A DNA stretch of 64,000 nucleotides from Desulfovibrio sp. JY. GTDB lineage: Bacteria > Desulfobacterota > Desulfovibrionia > Desulfovibrionales > Desulfovibrionaceae. The DNA lies in contig CP082962.1 in NCBI GenBank assembly GCA_021730285.1, positions 2,480,001 through 2,544,000 on the forward strand, written 5' to 3'. The notes beneath the pieces are model-generated. The model saw nothing but the letters and a program-made list of their open reading frames with translations. It ran no database searches and was not told the origin of the DNA. This document shows, piece after piece, positions 37,087-44,254 of the stretch; position 1 is the first letter of the stretch; each line of letters opens with the position of its first letter. Position numbers and translations under genes: made by a program.

Positions 37087-37782
37087 TTGAAAAAGTTTTT
37101 TTCATTTATTCATGTAGTTAATGGAAGATTATCTATAGTCGAAAAGTGGAAGCGAATACTTGTGGTGTCGGGAAGCGAGAATTTAGATGAATATATCAAA
37201 GGTGTCTCTTCCAGCTGCGAGAATACCGCAAAAATGGTCGATTTGTTTGCCTGTCTTGCGTATCTATTCTCTGGAGCATTTTATTTTGTAGCTCATGGAT
37301 ACATTAGAGTAAAAACTTTTGGTTTTATTGAGATAATAAATGAAAATATGGTATATGCGACATTCCTAAATGCAGCTTTGATTTTGTCAACTATTTCTAT
37401 ACTTCACTTTATTCGTGGCGCAAATCAATTTTGTTTACTTGAGGCTATTTACGATAAAAAGTGTAGTGAGCAATGTACTGATAAGTTGTTCGTTTACACT
37501 TTTAATTTCCATTTTATGACAATGCTGTGGGAATTTTCACGATTGAATAAAAAAATATTTTGGTGGAAAGCAGTGTATTCGCTTGTGTCCGTTTGTTTTT
37601 TAATATTCCTTGCTGGTCCTGGTGTTCTTTCTTTGTCACAATTGTCGCGCTATACTTCGAAAATTGATGTAAATATTTTAGAGTATTATCTTTGTGTATA
37701 CTATGTGTTTTGGGGAATTATGGTGTTTTTAGTGCTTGCAGGTGTGTTCGTAATTGCAGATGTCCTATGTTCAGAAAGATGA
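37087..37782 (+). CDS. four-span membrane protein cargo
   Basis: 231 residues with four hydrophobic segments (about 52-70, 87-108, 159-180 and 205-228) and a soluble N-terminus. The likely start is TTG at 37087, with AAGGAAA 8-13 bp upstream. It sits between two copies of the G-rich block, as the element A membrane genes sit between leader copies. AT-rich, no family recognised. Confidence 0.55.
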   Translation: MKKFFSFIHVVNGRLSIVEKWKRILVVSGSENLDEYIKGVSSSCENTAKMVDLFACLAYLFSGAFYFVAHGYIRVKTFGFIEIINENMVYATFLNAALILSTISILHFIRGANQFCLLEAIYDKKCSEQCTDKLFVYTFNFHFMTMLWEFSRLNKKIFWWKAVYSLVSVCFLIFLAGPGVLSLSQLSRYTSKIDVNILEYYLCVYYVFWGIMVFLVLAGVFVIADVLCSER

Positions 37783-37959
37783 CTGGTGAAAAATTATCGC
37801 AAAAATATCCTGAAACTATTTTGTAATTTTGGCACGCTATTTAGTCGAATGATGTGCCTCAATTATCTTTTCCTTTGGCGTGAGTAAGTCTATTTTCGTT
37901 GGTCCATTTGACTCCCTTTAGCTTATTATAAAGAGAAATAAACCTGAATGTATGGATAT

Positions 37960-38165
37960 TTTGGGCCAGAGGGTCGGTCACGGGGACAAGGAAAAAGCTG
38001 GAACTGGGGCAAAGCTTTTCGTACGTTGGGCCGGAGCGGGGTTTTCTTGGAAGTTTCGGGCTGGGGGAGGCCAATGGGGGAGGTCAGGGGAAAACGCCCA
38101 GGAGGGGGGAGTAGGGAGAGAATCCGGGGGGTGTCCGGGGAGATCGGGGAGCCCAGGCCTGAGAC
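37960..38165 (+). repeat. G-rich repeat block, before the HTH-AbrB leader
   Basis: Second copy of the block at 36900-37040, extended by GGGGGAGGCCAATGGGGG, ACGCCCAGGAGGGGGGAGTA and further G runs. The extension matches 21390-21460. Confidence 0.7.
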
Positions 38166-38400
38166 CGGGGGCTTGGATGAGTTCAGAAAGAAAGCATTGT
38201 TATTTTAGAATGTTAAAAATGCAGGAAGGTGCAAAATTGTATTTGCTGCGCCAGAACTAGCTAAAACGATGCTTTCGAGGTAGTTTTGTCGACACGAGCG
38301 GCAGCTTTCTCGATAAACAAACGAACCAGGAATCACCGTTGAACCGGTATTCCAATCATAAAAAATGAACGTCTTTTAAGCTGCGATCATACCCGATAAG

Positions 38401-38428
38401 TTGACAGCTTGAAAATTTAAGGTAACGT
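38401..38428 (+). promoter_or_regulatory. putative promoter of the element B HTH-AbrB gene
   Basis: TTGACA at 38401-38406 and a weak TAACGT at 38423-38428, 16-bp spacer, 74 bp before the ATG. The element A copy has TTGACA at a comparable position. Confidence 0.45.
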
Positions 38429-38474
38429 CTCTTTGAAGATAATCACGAACACGCAAACACAAGGAGACTTACCC

Positions 38475-38792
38475 ATGCCTATCGCATCGAAATTTGACGC
38501 GATGAAACTTCGCACCATGATCACCGAAGGAAAAACCGCTCAGCAAATTATGGATGCCTTCGATATTCCCAAAACCACCCTGAAAAACCATCTCACGAAG
38601 CTGATGACGCTGGATGAGAAGTTCTACAAGATCGAAGGGATGGACGCTCGTGTGGCATCTGGAAGCGTGAAGTTCTCCAGCACTGGTCTCCGTCTGTCCC
38701 CGACGCTCCTGGCCAACTACGGTTTCAAGCAGGGCGATGAGTTCAAGGTTTCCTGTTTGGAAGAGGGGAAGATTGTCCTGGAGAAGAAGTAG
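38475..38792 (+). CDS. HTH plus AbrB-like DNA-binding protein, element B copy
   Basis: 105 residues, differing from the 3054-3371 product at only two residues that I can see (a Gly/Ser after KFS and Met/Leu in the EEGK stretch). The DNA differs mainly at third codon positions, so protein sequence is under selection. HTH near residues 20-44, AbrB-like part 68-105. AAGGAG lies upstream of the ATG. It is the head of the cargo array: its 3' end and terminator recur three times in the next 6 kb. Confidence 0.82.
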   Translation: MPIASKFDAMKLRTMITEGKTAQQIMDAFDIPKTTLKNHLTKLMTLDEKFYKIEGMDARVASGSVKFSSTGLRLSPTLLANYGFKQGDEFKVSCLEEGKIVLEKK

Positions 38793-38828
38793 CTAGCCAA
38801 CTGGATTGTTTGGGAATGGTTGCAAAAT

Positions 38829-38870
38829 GGCCCACGTCGTCCAGGAAAATTGGTTGGCGTGGGTCTTTCA
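38829..38870 (+). terminator. hairpin terminator, array copy 1
   Basis: GGCCCACGTCGTCC … GGCGTGGGTCTTT, 37 bp after the HTH-AbrB stop. Confidence 0.85.
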
Positions 38871-38941
38871 ATTTGTTCATAAAGGGAATATAAAGAAAAC
38901 TGTTGTGCCTTGGTGATGAAGCAACCTAGGATCGAGTTTTT

Positions 38942-38995
38942 TTAGGATTGTTAGGATTGTTAGGATTGTTAGGATTGTTAGGATTGTTGGGATTC
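38942..38995 (+). repeat. 9-bp tandem repeat upstream of the ATPase-nuclease gene
   Basis: TTAGGATTG occurs five times in perfect tandem (38942-38986), then TTGGGATTC. It ends 39 bp before the ATG at 39035, where the promoter should be. Changing the number of units would change spacing in 9-bp steps. Confidence 0.95.
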
Positions 38996-39034
38996 TCCTT
39001 TTGGTCTTTAATCATTTAATATGGCGGCAATAAA

Positions 39035-40957
39035 ATGGCACAAGATCAAGGTGTTCTCTATGATCCACGATTCCTTGAATCATTCACAGGTACAAATATA
39101 CTCAATAATCCGCGTACTGCCATTGTTGAATTAGTCGCAAATGCTTGGGATGCGGGTGCAACCAGAGTTGATATTACTTGGCCAGATGAGTCGGCAGGCA
39201 TATGCTTTTCTATTTGTGACAATGGGCATGGAATGGACGAAAAAAATTTTAATCGTATTTGGAGAACTCTTGCATATAATCGGCAAAAAGAGGAAGGGGA
39301 GTTTGCTCTTTTTCCAAAAGGAGTAACTCTTCCTCCGCGTTATGCTTTTGGAAGAAATGGAAAAGGTCGTTTCGCAGGATTTTGCTTTGGTGATGAGTAT
39401 TTTGTTGAAACATGGCGTGATGGAAAATCCGTTACATACAAAGTTTCGCGAGGGATGCCAGATAAGCCATTCGATTTATCAAAAGAAACAGAGTCTGAAA
39501 ACACTTCAAGTGGGACTAAAGTTTTTACAAAGATTGCAAAGCGCATTCATTTGCCAGAAGTAATTGCAAGGGCAGAGATAGGTATGCGTTTTCTGACTGA
39601 TCCTAATTTCAATGTAACTTTAAATGGCAAGTCAATAAAATTTACAGACATCCCAGAGGCACACATAAAAGAATTTGAAAAACAAATTGAGGGATTGGGT
39701 TTAATCAAGATTATTGTTATTGATTTGCAAGATGCTGATAAGACAACCTACCAACATGGTATTGCGTGGCACGTCAAGAATCGTTTGGTTGGAGATTGTT
39801 CCTGGAAGGTGGGCGGTGAACTCTTGTTGGATGGGAGGACGAATGAGGCTAAAAGATATGTATTTATAGTCAAAACTGATTTTCTTGATGATGCTGTTTT
39901 ATCTGATTGGTCTGGGTTTGACGAGAGCAATCAACGCTATACCATGACCCTTGATGTTGTTTTGAAATTTATAAAAGAAACAATGCTAGACTTATCCAAA
40001 ACAAAACGTAGCCAGACTTTTGATGATGTTAAAAAGCAACACAGAGATAAAATTTCTAAAATGAGTATGATTAGTGTGGAGCGATGGGAGAATTTCGTTC
40101 ATAGGGTTCAAGAGGATTGTCCTTCAATCAAAGAAACTGATCTGTCTCAATTGGCTGGGATATTAGCAAATTTAGAAATTTCTCAGAATCAATATGGCCT
40201 GCTAAATAAACTAAGTGAAATGCAACCAGGGCAGCTTGATGAGTTACATGTTATTCTTAAAGATTGGACGCTGGATATGGCGAAAGTTGTTCTTGATGAA
40301 TTGCAGAATCGCTTATCTCTTTTGGATAAATTGAAAGAAAAGGTATTTGATGCAGAAGCTGATGAGGTTCAAGAACTACAGCCTCTTTTTCATCGAGGGC
40401 TGTGGATATTCGGTCCGGAATATGAAACTATAGAATTCACATCAAATGAGGGAATGACTAAGGTTGTTCGTAAATTATTCAAATCTAATGATCCAGGGAG
40501 TCAAAATAGACCAGATTTTGTTATTCTCCCAGAAAGTACAGTTGGGCTTTATTATTATCCAAGGTATGATGATGAAGGTGCTGAATATGGAACGGATAGG
40601 TTGACAATAGTCGAGCTGAAGCGATCTGGTATTCCAATTGGAGAAGACCAAAAAGCTCAATGTTGGAAGTATATAAAAGAATTATATTCGAAGGGTCTGT
40701 TGGATGATATTTCAAAAGTCACTTGTTTTGTTTTGGGGTCTACTATTGACCCTCAAGAAGTCCAAGCTAGAAAAGAGATGTCTGATAGAGTTGTTATTCA
40801 ACCATTAGATTATAATTCTGTCATTGCCAGAGCAAATTCTAGATTGCATCGGCTATATGATCGGGTGAGAAGTGCACCTTTTTTGAGCAAAGAAGTGATT
40901 GATGATTTTGTAAGCAGAGGATCTCGTTTTGAAAATGGACGGGTTTCGCTAGTGTAA
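39035..40957 (+). CDS. GHKL ATPase fused to a PD-(D/E)xK-like nuclease domain
   Basis: 640 residues. The N-terminal GHKL (Hsp90/MORC/MutL-type) ATPase has the N-box E32-LVANAWDAGAT, the D-x-G-x-G motif DNGHGM (about 62-67) and a glycine lid FGRNGKGRFAGF (about 105-116). A middle helical region follows (about 300-450). The C-terminal domain has RPDFVILP (D494) and VELKRS (E527, K529), with a Gln two helical turns on (GEDQKAQCWKYI), matching the D…ExK arrangement of Shedu/DUF4263-like nucleases. This is a candidate anti-phage effector: ATP-gated dimerisation controlling DNA cleavage. Confidence 0.75.
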   Translation: MAQDQGVLYDPRFLESFTGTNILNNPRTAIVELVANAWDAGATRVDITWPDESAGICFSICDNGHGMDEKNFNRIWRTLAYNRQKEEGEFALFPKGVTLPPRYAFGRNGKGRFAGFCFGDEYFVETWRDGKSVTYKVSRGMPDKPFDLSKETESENTSSGTKVFTKIAKRIHLPEVIARAEIGMRFLTDPNFNVTLNGKSIKFTDIPEAHIKEFEKQIEGLGLIKIIVIDLQDADKTTYQHGIAWHVKNRLVGDCSWKVGGELLLDGRTNEAKRYVFIVKTDFLDDAVLSDWSGFDESNQRYTMTLDVVLKFIKETMLDLSKTKRSQTFDDVKKQHRDKISKMSMISVERWENFVHRVQEDCPSIKETDLSQLAGILANLEISQNQYGLLNKLSEMQPGQLDELHVILKDWTLDMAKVVLDELQNRLSLLDKLKEKVFDAEADEVQELQPLFHRGLWIFGPEYETIEFTSNEGMTKVVRKLFKSNDPGSQNRPDFVILPESTVGLYYYPRYDDEGAEYGTDRLTIVELKRSGIPIGEDQKAQCWKYIKELYSKGLLDDISKVTCFVLGSTIDPQEVQARKEMSDRVVIQPLDYNSVIARANSRLHRLYDRVRSAPFLSKEVIDDFVSRGSRFENGRVSLV

Positions 40958-40981
40958 ATACGAATAGCTTTAATGTATTTT

Positions 40982-41067
40982 GTTAACTACGGTTCATCCA
41001 AGGCGCTTTTGAGTTCAAGGTCTCCTGCTTGGAAGAGGGGATGATTATTTTGGAAAAGAAGAACTAG
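40982..41067 (+). pseudogene. 3' fragment of the HTH-AbrB gene, array repeat 2
   Basis: Degenerate copy: AACTACGG, GAGTTCAAGGTCTCCTGC, TTGGAAGAGGGG, GGAAAAGAAG then TAG. The first part carries small changes that break the frame; the last 18 codons still read EFKVSCLEEGMIILEKKN. It follows the ATPase-nuclease gene by 25 bp. Confidence 0.85.
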
Positions 41068-41097
41068 CTGGATTATTTGGAAATAGTTGCGCATCAA

Positions 41098-41138
41098 GGC
41101 CCACGTCGTCCTGTGAAGAGGGTGGCGTGGGTCCTTAT
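41098..41138 (+). terminator. hairpin terminator, array copy 2
   Basis: GGCCCACGTCGTCC … GTGGCGTGGGTCCTTAT after the gene fragment. Confidence 0.8.
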
Positions 41139-41335
41139 AAGAAGAAAGGGGGCATAGGATTCTTTAGAACCTATTATTCGATGAATTTGAAATATTTTTC
41201 GGTGTCAGTGTGATGCAGCTTTAGTGTGTTAATGATAAAATGGTTATTGTTTCTGTTGAAAGACTGAGCGTTAAAAGATGGAAATATTAATTTTTCATGT
41301 GCTTCTGATATTTAGTGTTGCATGCTGGAGGTGTT

Positions 41336-41833
41336 GTGGTTGTTGTTATTTCTGGAGTTTCCGGTAGCGGTAAGTCGACGGTAGGAAAGTTGCTAAGCGA
41401 GAAAACTGGCTGGAGATTCATTGAAGGAGATGAGTATCATTCAACTGCATCAAAGGAAAAGATGGCAGCTGGTATTCCCTTGACGGATGCAGATAGGAGT
41501 CAGTGGCTTCATAATCTTAATAAAATTCTTGTAGAGTGTACCTTAGAGAATGAAAATATAGTTTTAGCCTGTTCGGCTCTGAAGCAAAAGTATAGGGATA
41601 TTTTATTTAGGAATGTTGAGCATGTTTATCTTGTATGGCTTGAAGGTGACTTTAAACTGTTAAAAGGACGTATTGACTCGCGTCCTAACCATTTTTTTTC
41701 AAGTAGTCTTTTGAAGTCGCAGTTTGACATTATAGAAAGACCACATGGTGCTTTGGTTTTAAATGTCCAGCCTAGTCCTGCCGACATAGTTTCGCGTATT
41801 TTATATGAGATTAAATTTGTGACCAATCACTAG
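41336..41833 (+). CDS. gluconokinase-like P-loop kinase
   Basis: 165 residues from the GTG at 41336 (GGAGG just upstream), the usual GntK length. P-loop GVSGSGKST near the N-terminus, then GDEYHSTASKEKMAAGIPLTDADR, ACSALKQKYRDILF, and RPNHFFSSSLLKSQFDIIERP: the full GntK series. GntK phosphorylates gluconate; the host substrate here is not certain. No sugar-uptake gene is near. In this array it may serve a defence or toxin-type phosphotransfer role, or be metabolic cargo. It is followed by a membrane-protein gene on the same strand. Confidence 0.8.
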   Translation: MVVVISGVSGSGKSTVGKLLSEKTGWRFIEGDEYHSTASKEKMAAGIPLTDADRSQWLHNLNKILVECTLENENIVLACSALKQKYRDILFRNVEHVYLVWLEGDFKLLKGRIDSRPNHFFSSSLLKSQFDIIERPHGALVLNVQPSPADIVSRILYEIKFVTNH

Positions 41834-41905
41834 ATAAACGGTCCATGTTGTCTTTTAGAGACCTTTCCCAAGAAAAGTTTTTGAATTCCTTTAGGAGCGT
41901 TTGCT

Positions 41906-42730
41906 ATGGGCAATATATTCGATAATGTGTTTGAAGTGTATAAGTTTTGCCGTTCAGAACTTGATTTTGAATATGCAAGAATTAATGATAGGATGAATTG
42001 GTTGCTGGTGAGCCATGCCTTCCTCTTTACAGTTCTAGCTACATTGAATGGAAAGCCTTCAGAGTCATCTTATCTGTATATGATTATCTCGTTTTTGGGT
42101 ATGGTTAGCGCTGGTACTGTCTCGGTAGGAATTTCTGGTGCTAAGCTCCGCATCTGTGATGTAAAAAAAAGTGCAAAATTTGCGCATAGGAAGCTCACTA
42201 GTGGATTGGAAGGGGGTGACGGTGTTGACATGAACATGGTCCCTAGTATGTTGCCAGATGCACACAAATTAGGGGGGCTTCCTTCTGCGGTCATGCCGAG
42301 CTTGTTGACAGGTGTTTGGGGATTTATCGCTTTGCGTGGAATAAGTTATAATTATTCTAAAGGGTATTTTCTAGTTTATTTTGGCTATTTATTTATAATA
42401 CTTTTTTTGATATTTTGTCTTGTGTGTTTTTCCTTTGCAGCAAAAAGTGTTACGTCAAGTCGTGAAAATATAGGTAAAAATGATGAGGATAATACGTTAA
42501 AACATGAGGGTGAAGGCGAAGATGAAAATGGTTCTGTTAGAGGCCACTGCCCTGACATTAAAGATGGGTATGTATATATATTTTTTGTCGCACTCGTTGC
42601 TTTTTCCGTTGCTCTTAGTCTGTTTGCTAAAGAAGTATCGCTGGGTGTGAGGGGCGCTCTGATAGGGAGCTGGATGTTTGTCGTCGTGTCGGTTTTTATG
42701 CAACTAAGGATGGTTCAGTATTCCAAATGA
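41906..42730 (+). CDS. membrane protein paired with the kinase
   Basis: 274 residues. The N-terminus has a soluble segment (SELDFEYARINDRMNW) leading into TM segments at about 28-45, 51-76, 130-180 (a pair) and 215-265 (a pair). The loop between is acidic (NDEDNTLKHEGEGEDENGS). GGAG precedes the ATG. The layout of short N-terminal helix then multiple TMs is seen in some effector membrane proteins of conflict systems, but I do not assign a family. Confidence 0.6.
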   Translation: MGNIFDNVFEVYKFCRSELDFEYARINDRMNWLLVSHAFLFTVLATLNGKPSESSYLYMIISFLGMVSAGTVSVGISGAKLRICDVKKSAKFAHRKLTSGLEGGDGVDMNMVPSMLPDAHKLGGLPSAVMPSLLTGVWGFIALRGISYNYSKGYFLVYFGYLFIILFLIFCLVCFSFAAKSVTSSRENIGKNDEDNTLKHEGEGEDENGSVRGHCPDIKDGYVYIFFVALVAFSVALSLFAKEVSLGVRGALIGSWMFVVVSVFMQLRMVQYSK

Positions 42731-42761
42731 AATACACGACTTGGTAGCGATTCCGGTCTAG

Positions 42762-42893
42762 GGCAGTGTGAAATTTTCCAGCACGGGTCTCCGTCTGTCC
42801 CCGACGCTCCTGGCCAACTACGGTTTCAAGCAGGGCGACGAGTTCAAGGTCTCCTGCATGGAAGAGGGGAAGATCGTCTTGGAGAAGAAGTAG
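42762..42893 (+). pseudogene. 3' fragment of the HTH-AbrB gene, array repeat 3
   Basis: 43 intact codons, GSVKFSSTGLRLSPTLLANY … EEGKIVLEKK, identical at protein level to the matching part of the element copies and preceded in frame by TAG. The HTH half is missing. The copy joins cleanly after the membrane gene with 31 bp between. Confidence 0.9.
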
Positions 42894-42931
42894 CTAGCTA
42901 ACTGGATTTTTTGGGAATAGTTGCGCATTAT

Positions 42932-42975
42932 GGCCCACGTCGTCCAAGAAAATTGGTTGGCGTGGGTCTTTATTT
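42932..42975 (+). terminator. hairpin terminator, array copy 3
   Basis: GGCCCACGTCGTCC … TTGGCGTGGGTCTTTATTT, nearly identical to the copies at 3399 and 38829. Confidence 0.85.
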
Positions 42976-43036
42976 GTTTTTATATAGAGGTTATGGGCAA
43001 TAAAGCTGTTTTGTTTGCTTTGTTGAGGTGAAAATC

Positions 43037-44023
43037 ATGCTAGAATCAAAACAAATTTTTCTACCTGCTCAACTTACTGAATATTGGGCTGATGATTTCA
43101 TTCAGTGCATTGTAAAATTTGAAGATGAGCCTTTAGTTGATTTTAATTTTAGCTTCATTGAATTTGCAAAACCATTTGGAACATTGCTCATTGCAGAAGA
43201 AATTAAACGATTTGTTAAGTTGAGAAAGTCGAAAGGTCTGAAAACAAGAGCTATTGGTCACAAGGCAAACAGTGACCCACTCTCTTATCTGCGGCATATA
43301 GGATTTTTTAAGTTTATTGGCCTGGATGTGGGAAATTCACCTGGCGAAGCGGTTGGAAGTCTTTCGTATACACCGATTGAAGAAATAAATATTGACTCAA
43401 TAAGAGAAAAGTACAACATGCAGACGGAATCTATTGGTCAAGTGGTTCAGAATGAAGGAGAGAGGTTGGCGAGCATTATTCTTGGACTGCCATCTATTAA
43501 GCCAAATAATCCGGTTTCTTATTGCTTTACAGAAATAATAAGGAATGTCTTTGAACATGGCAAAACTAGCCATTGCTGCGTCTCAGCTCAAAAATATAAA
43601 AACAAACGGATTGAAATCGCTATTATTGATCGTGGCGTAGGGTTAAAAAATTCTCTTGCGGAAAGATTTAATATTACAAACTCAAGACAAGCAATTGAAT
43701 TAGGAATGTCGCCTGGTGTTTCCCGCGTGGAATTCTCTGACGATGATGATCCTTGGCATAATTCTGGTTATGGATTGTATATGTTGTCCCAATTGGCCAT
43801 AAGAACTGGGAGCTTCTTTATATGCTCAGGTAAATGTTCCTTGAGATGCTTCAAGGATTTTAAAAAGTGGAAATATTTGAACTTTGATGGAACAGCAATA
43901 AAACTAGAAATTATAAAGCATGACGGGATGGATATTAGAAAACTATTAACAGATATAAGACGCGATGGCGAAATGTTGTCGAAAGTAAATCCTCGCGCCT
44001 CTGCTTCATCTGGTTTTTATTGA
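43037..44023 (+). CDS. STAS-like plus GHKL ATPase protein
   Basis: 328 residues from the ATG at 43037 (GAGGTG upstream). The N-terminal ~110 residues resemble a STAS/anti-anti-sigma fold (VDFNFSFIEFAKPFGTLLIAEEI). The C-terminal half has GHKL motifs: N-box FTEIIRNVFEHG with E166 and N170, IIDRGVGL with D198, and GYGLYML from G244. The layout resembles partner-switching kinases (anti-sigma factors). It may be a sensor that binds ATP and regulates a partner; no partner gene is adjacent. Cargo of the HTH-AbrB array. Confidence 0.7.
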   Translation: MLESKQIFLPAQLTEYWADDFIQCIVKFEDEPLVDFNFSFIEFAKPFGTLLIAEEIKRFVKLRKSKGLKTRAIGHKANSDPLSYLRHIGFFKFIGLDVGNSPGEAVGSLSYTPIEEINIDSIREKYNMQTESIGQVVQNEGERLASIILGLPSIKPNNPVSYCFTEIIRNVFEHGKTSHCCVSAQKYKNKRIEIAIIDRGVGLKNSLAERFNITNSRQAIELGMSPGVSRVEFSDDDDPWHNSGYGLYMLSQLAIRTGSFFICSGKCSLRCFKDFKKWKYLNFDGTAIKLEIIKHDGMDIRKLLTDIRRDGEMLSKVNPRASASSGFY

Positions 44024-44035
44024 TAATATGTATGG

Positions 44036-44131
44036 ATGAACACCATCCTGGCCAACTACGGCTTCAAGCAGGGCAACGAGTTCAAGGTCTCCTGTCTGGA
44101 AGAGGGGAAGATCGTCTTGGAGAAAAAGTAG
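44036..44131 (+). pseudogene. 3' fragment of the HTH-AbrB gene, array repeat 4
   Basis: Reads TILANYGFKQGNEFKVSC … EEGKIVLEKK in frame to TAG. An ATG at 44036 would allow a 31-residue mini-protein, but I see no ribosome-binding site. The fragment starts 13 bp after the cargo stop. Confidence 0.85.
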
Positions 44132-44158
44132 TTAGAATTTCGGATAGTTCTGTGAAAA

Positions 44159-44205
44159 GGCCCGCGTCGTCCTGTGAAGATGGTGACGTGGGTCTTTATT
44201 TGTTT
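44159..44205 (+). terminator. hairpin terminator, array copy 4
   Basis: GGCCCGCGTCGTCC … GTGACGTGGGTCTTTATTTG. The last array repeat; the genes beyond run in the opposite direction and lack a repeat. Confidence 0.8.
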
Positions 44206-44254
44206 TGAATATGGTCTTCGTAGTAACGCTCGCCTATTAATCTTGAATAAGAAC

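Noticed and set aside
38942-38995. CRISPR-like repeats
   Set aside because: Units are 9 bp, directly adjacent, without spacers; no cas genes in the window.
38829-44205. Classical integron with attC sites
   Set aside because: No IntI-type integrase with its extra helix, no attI, and the repeats include part of a coding gene; only the analogy is kept.
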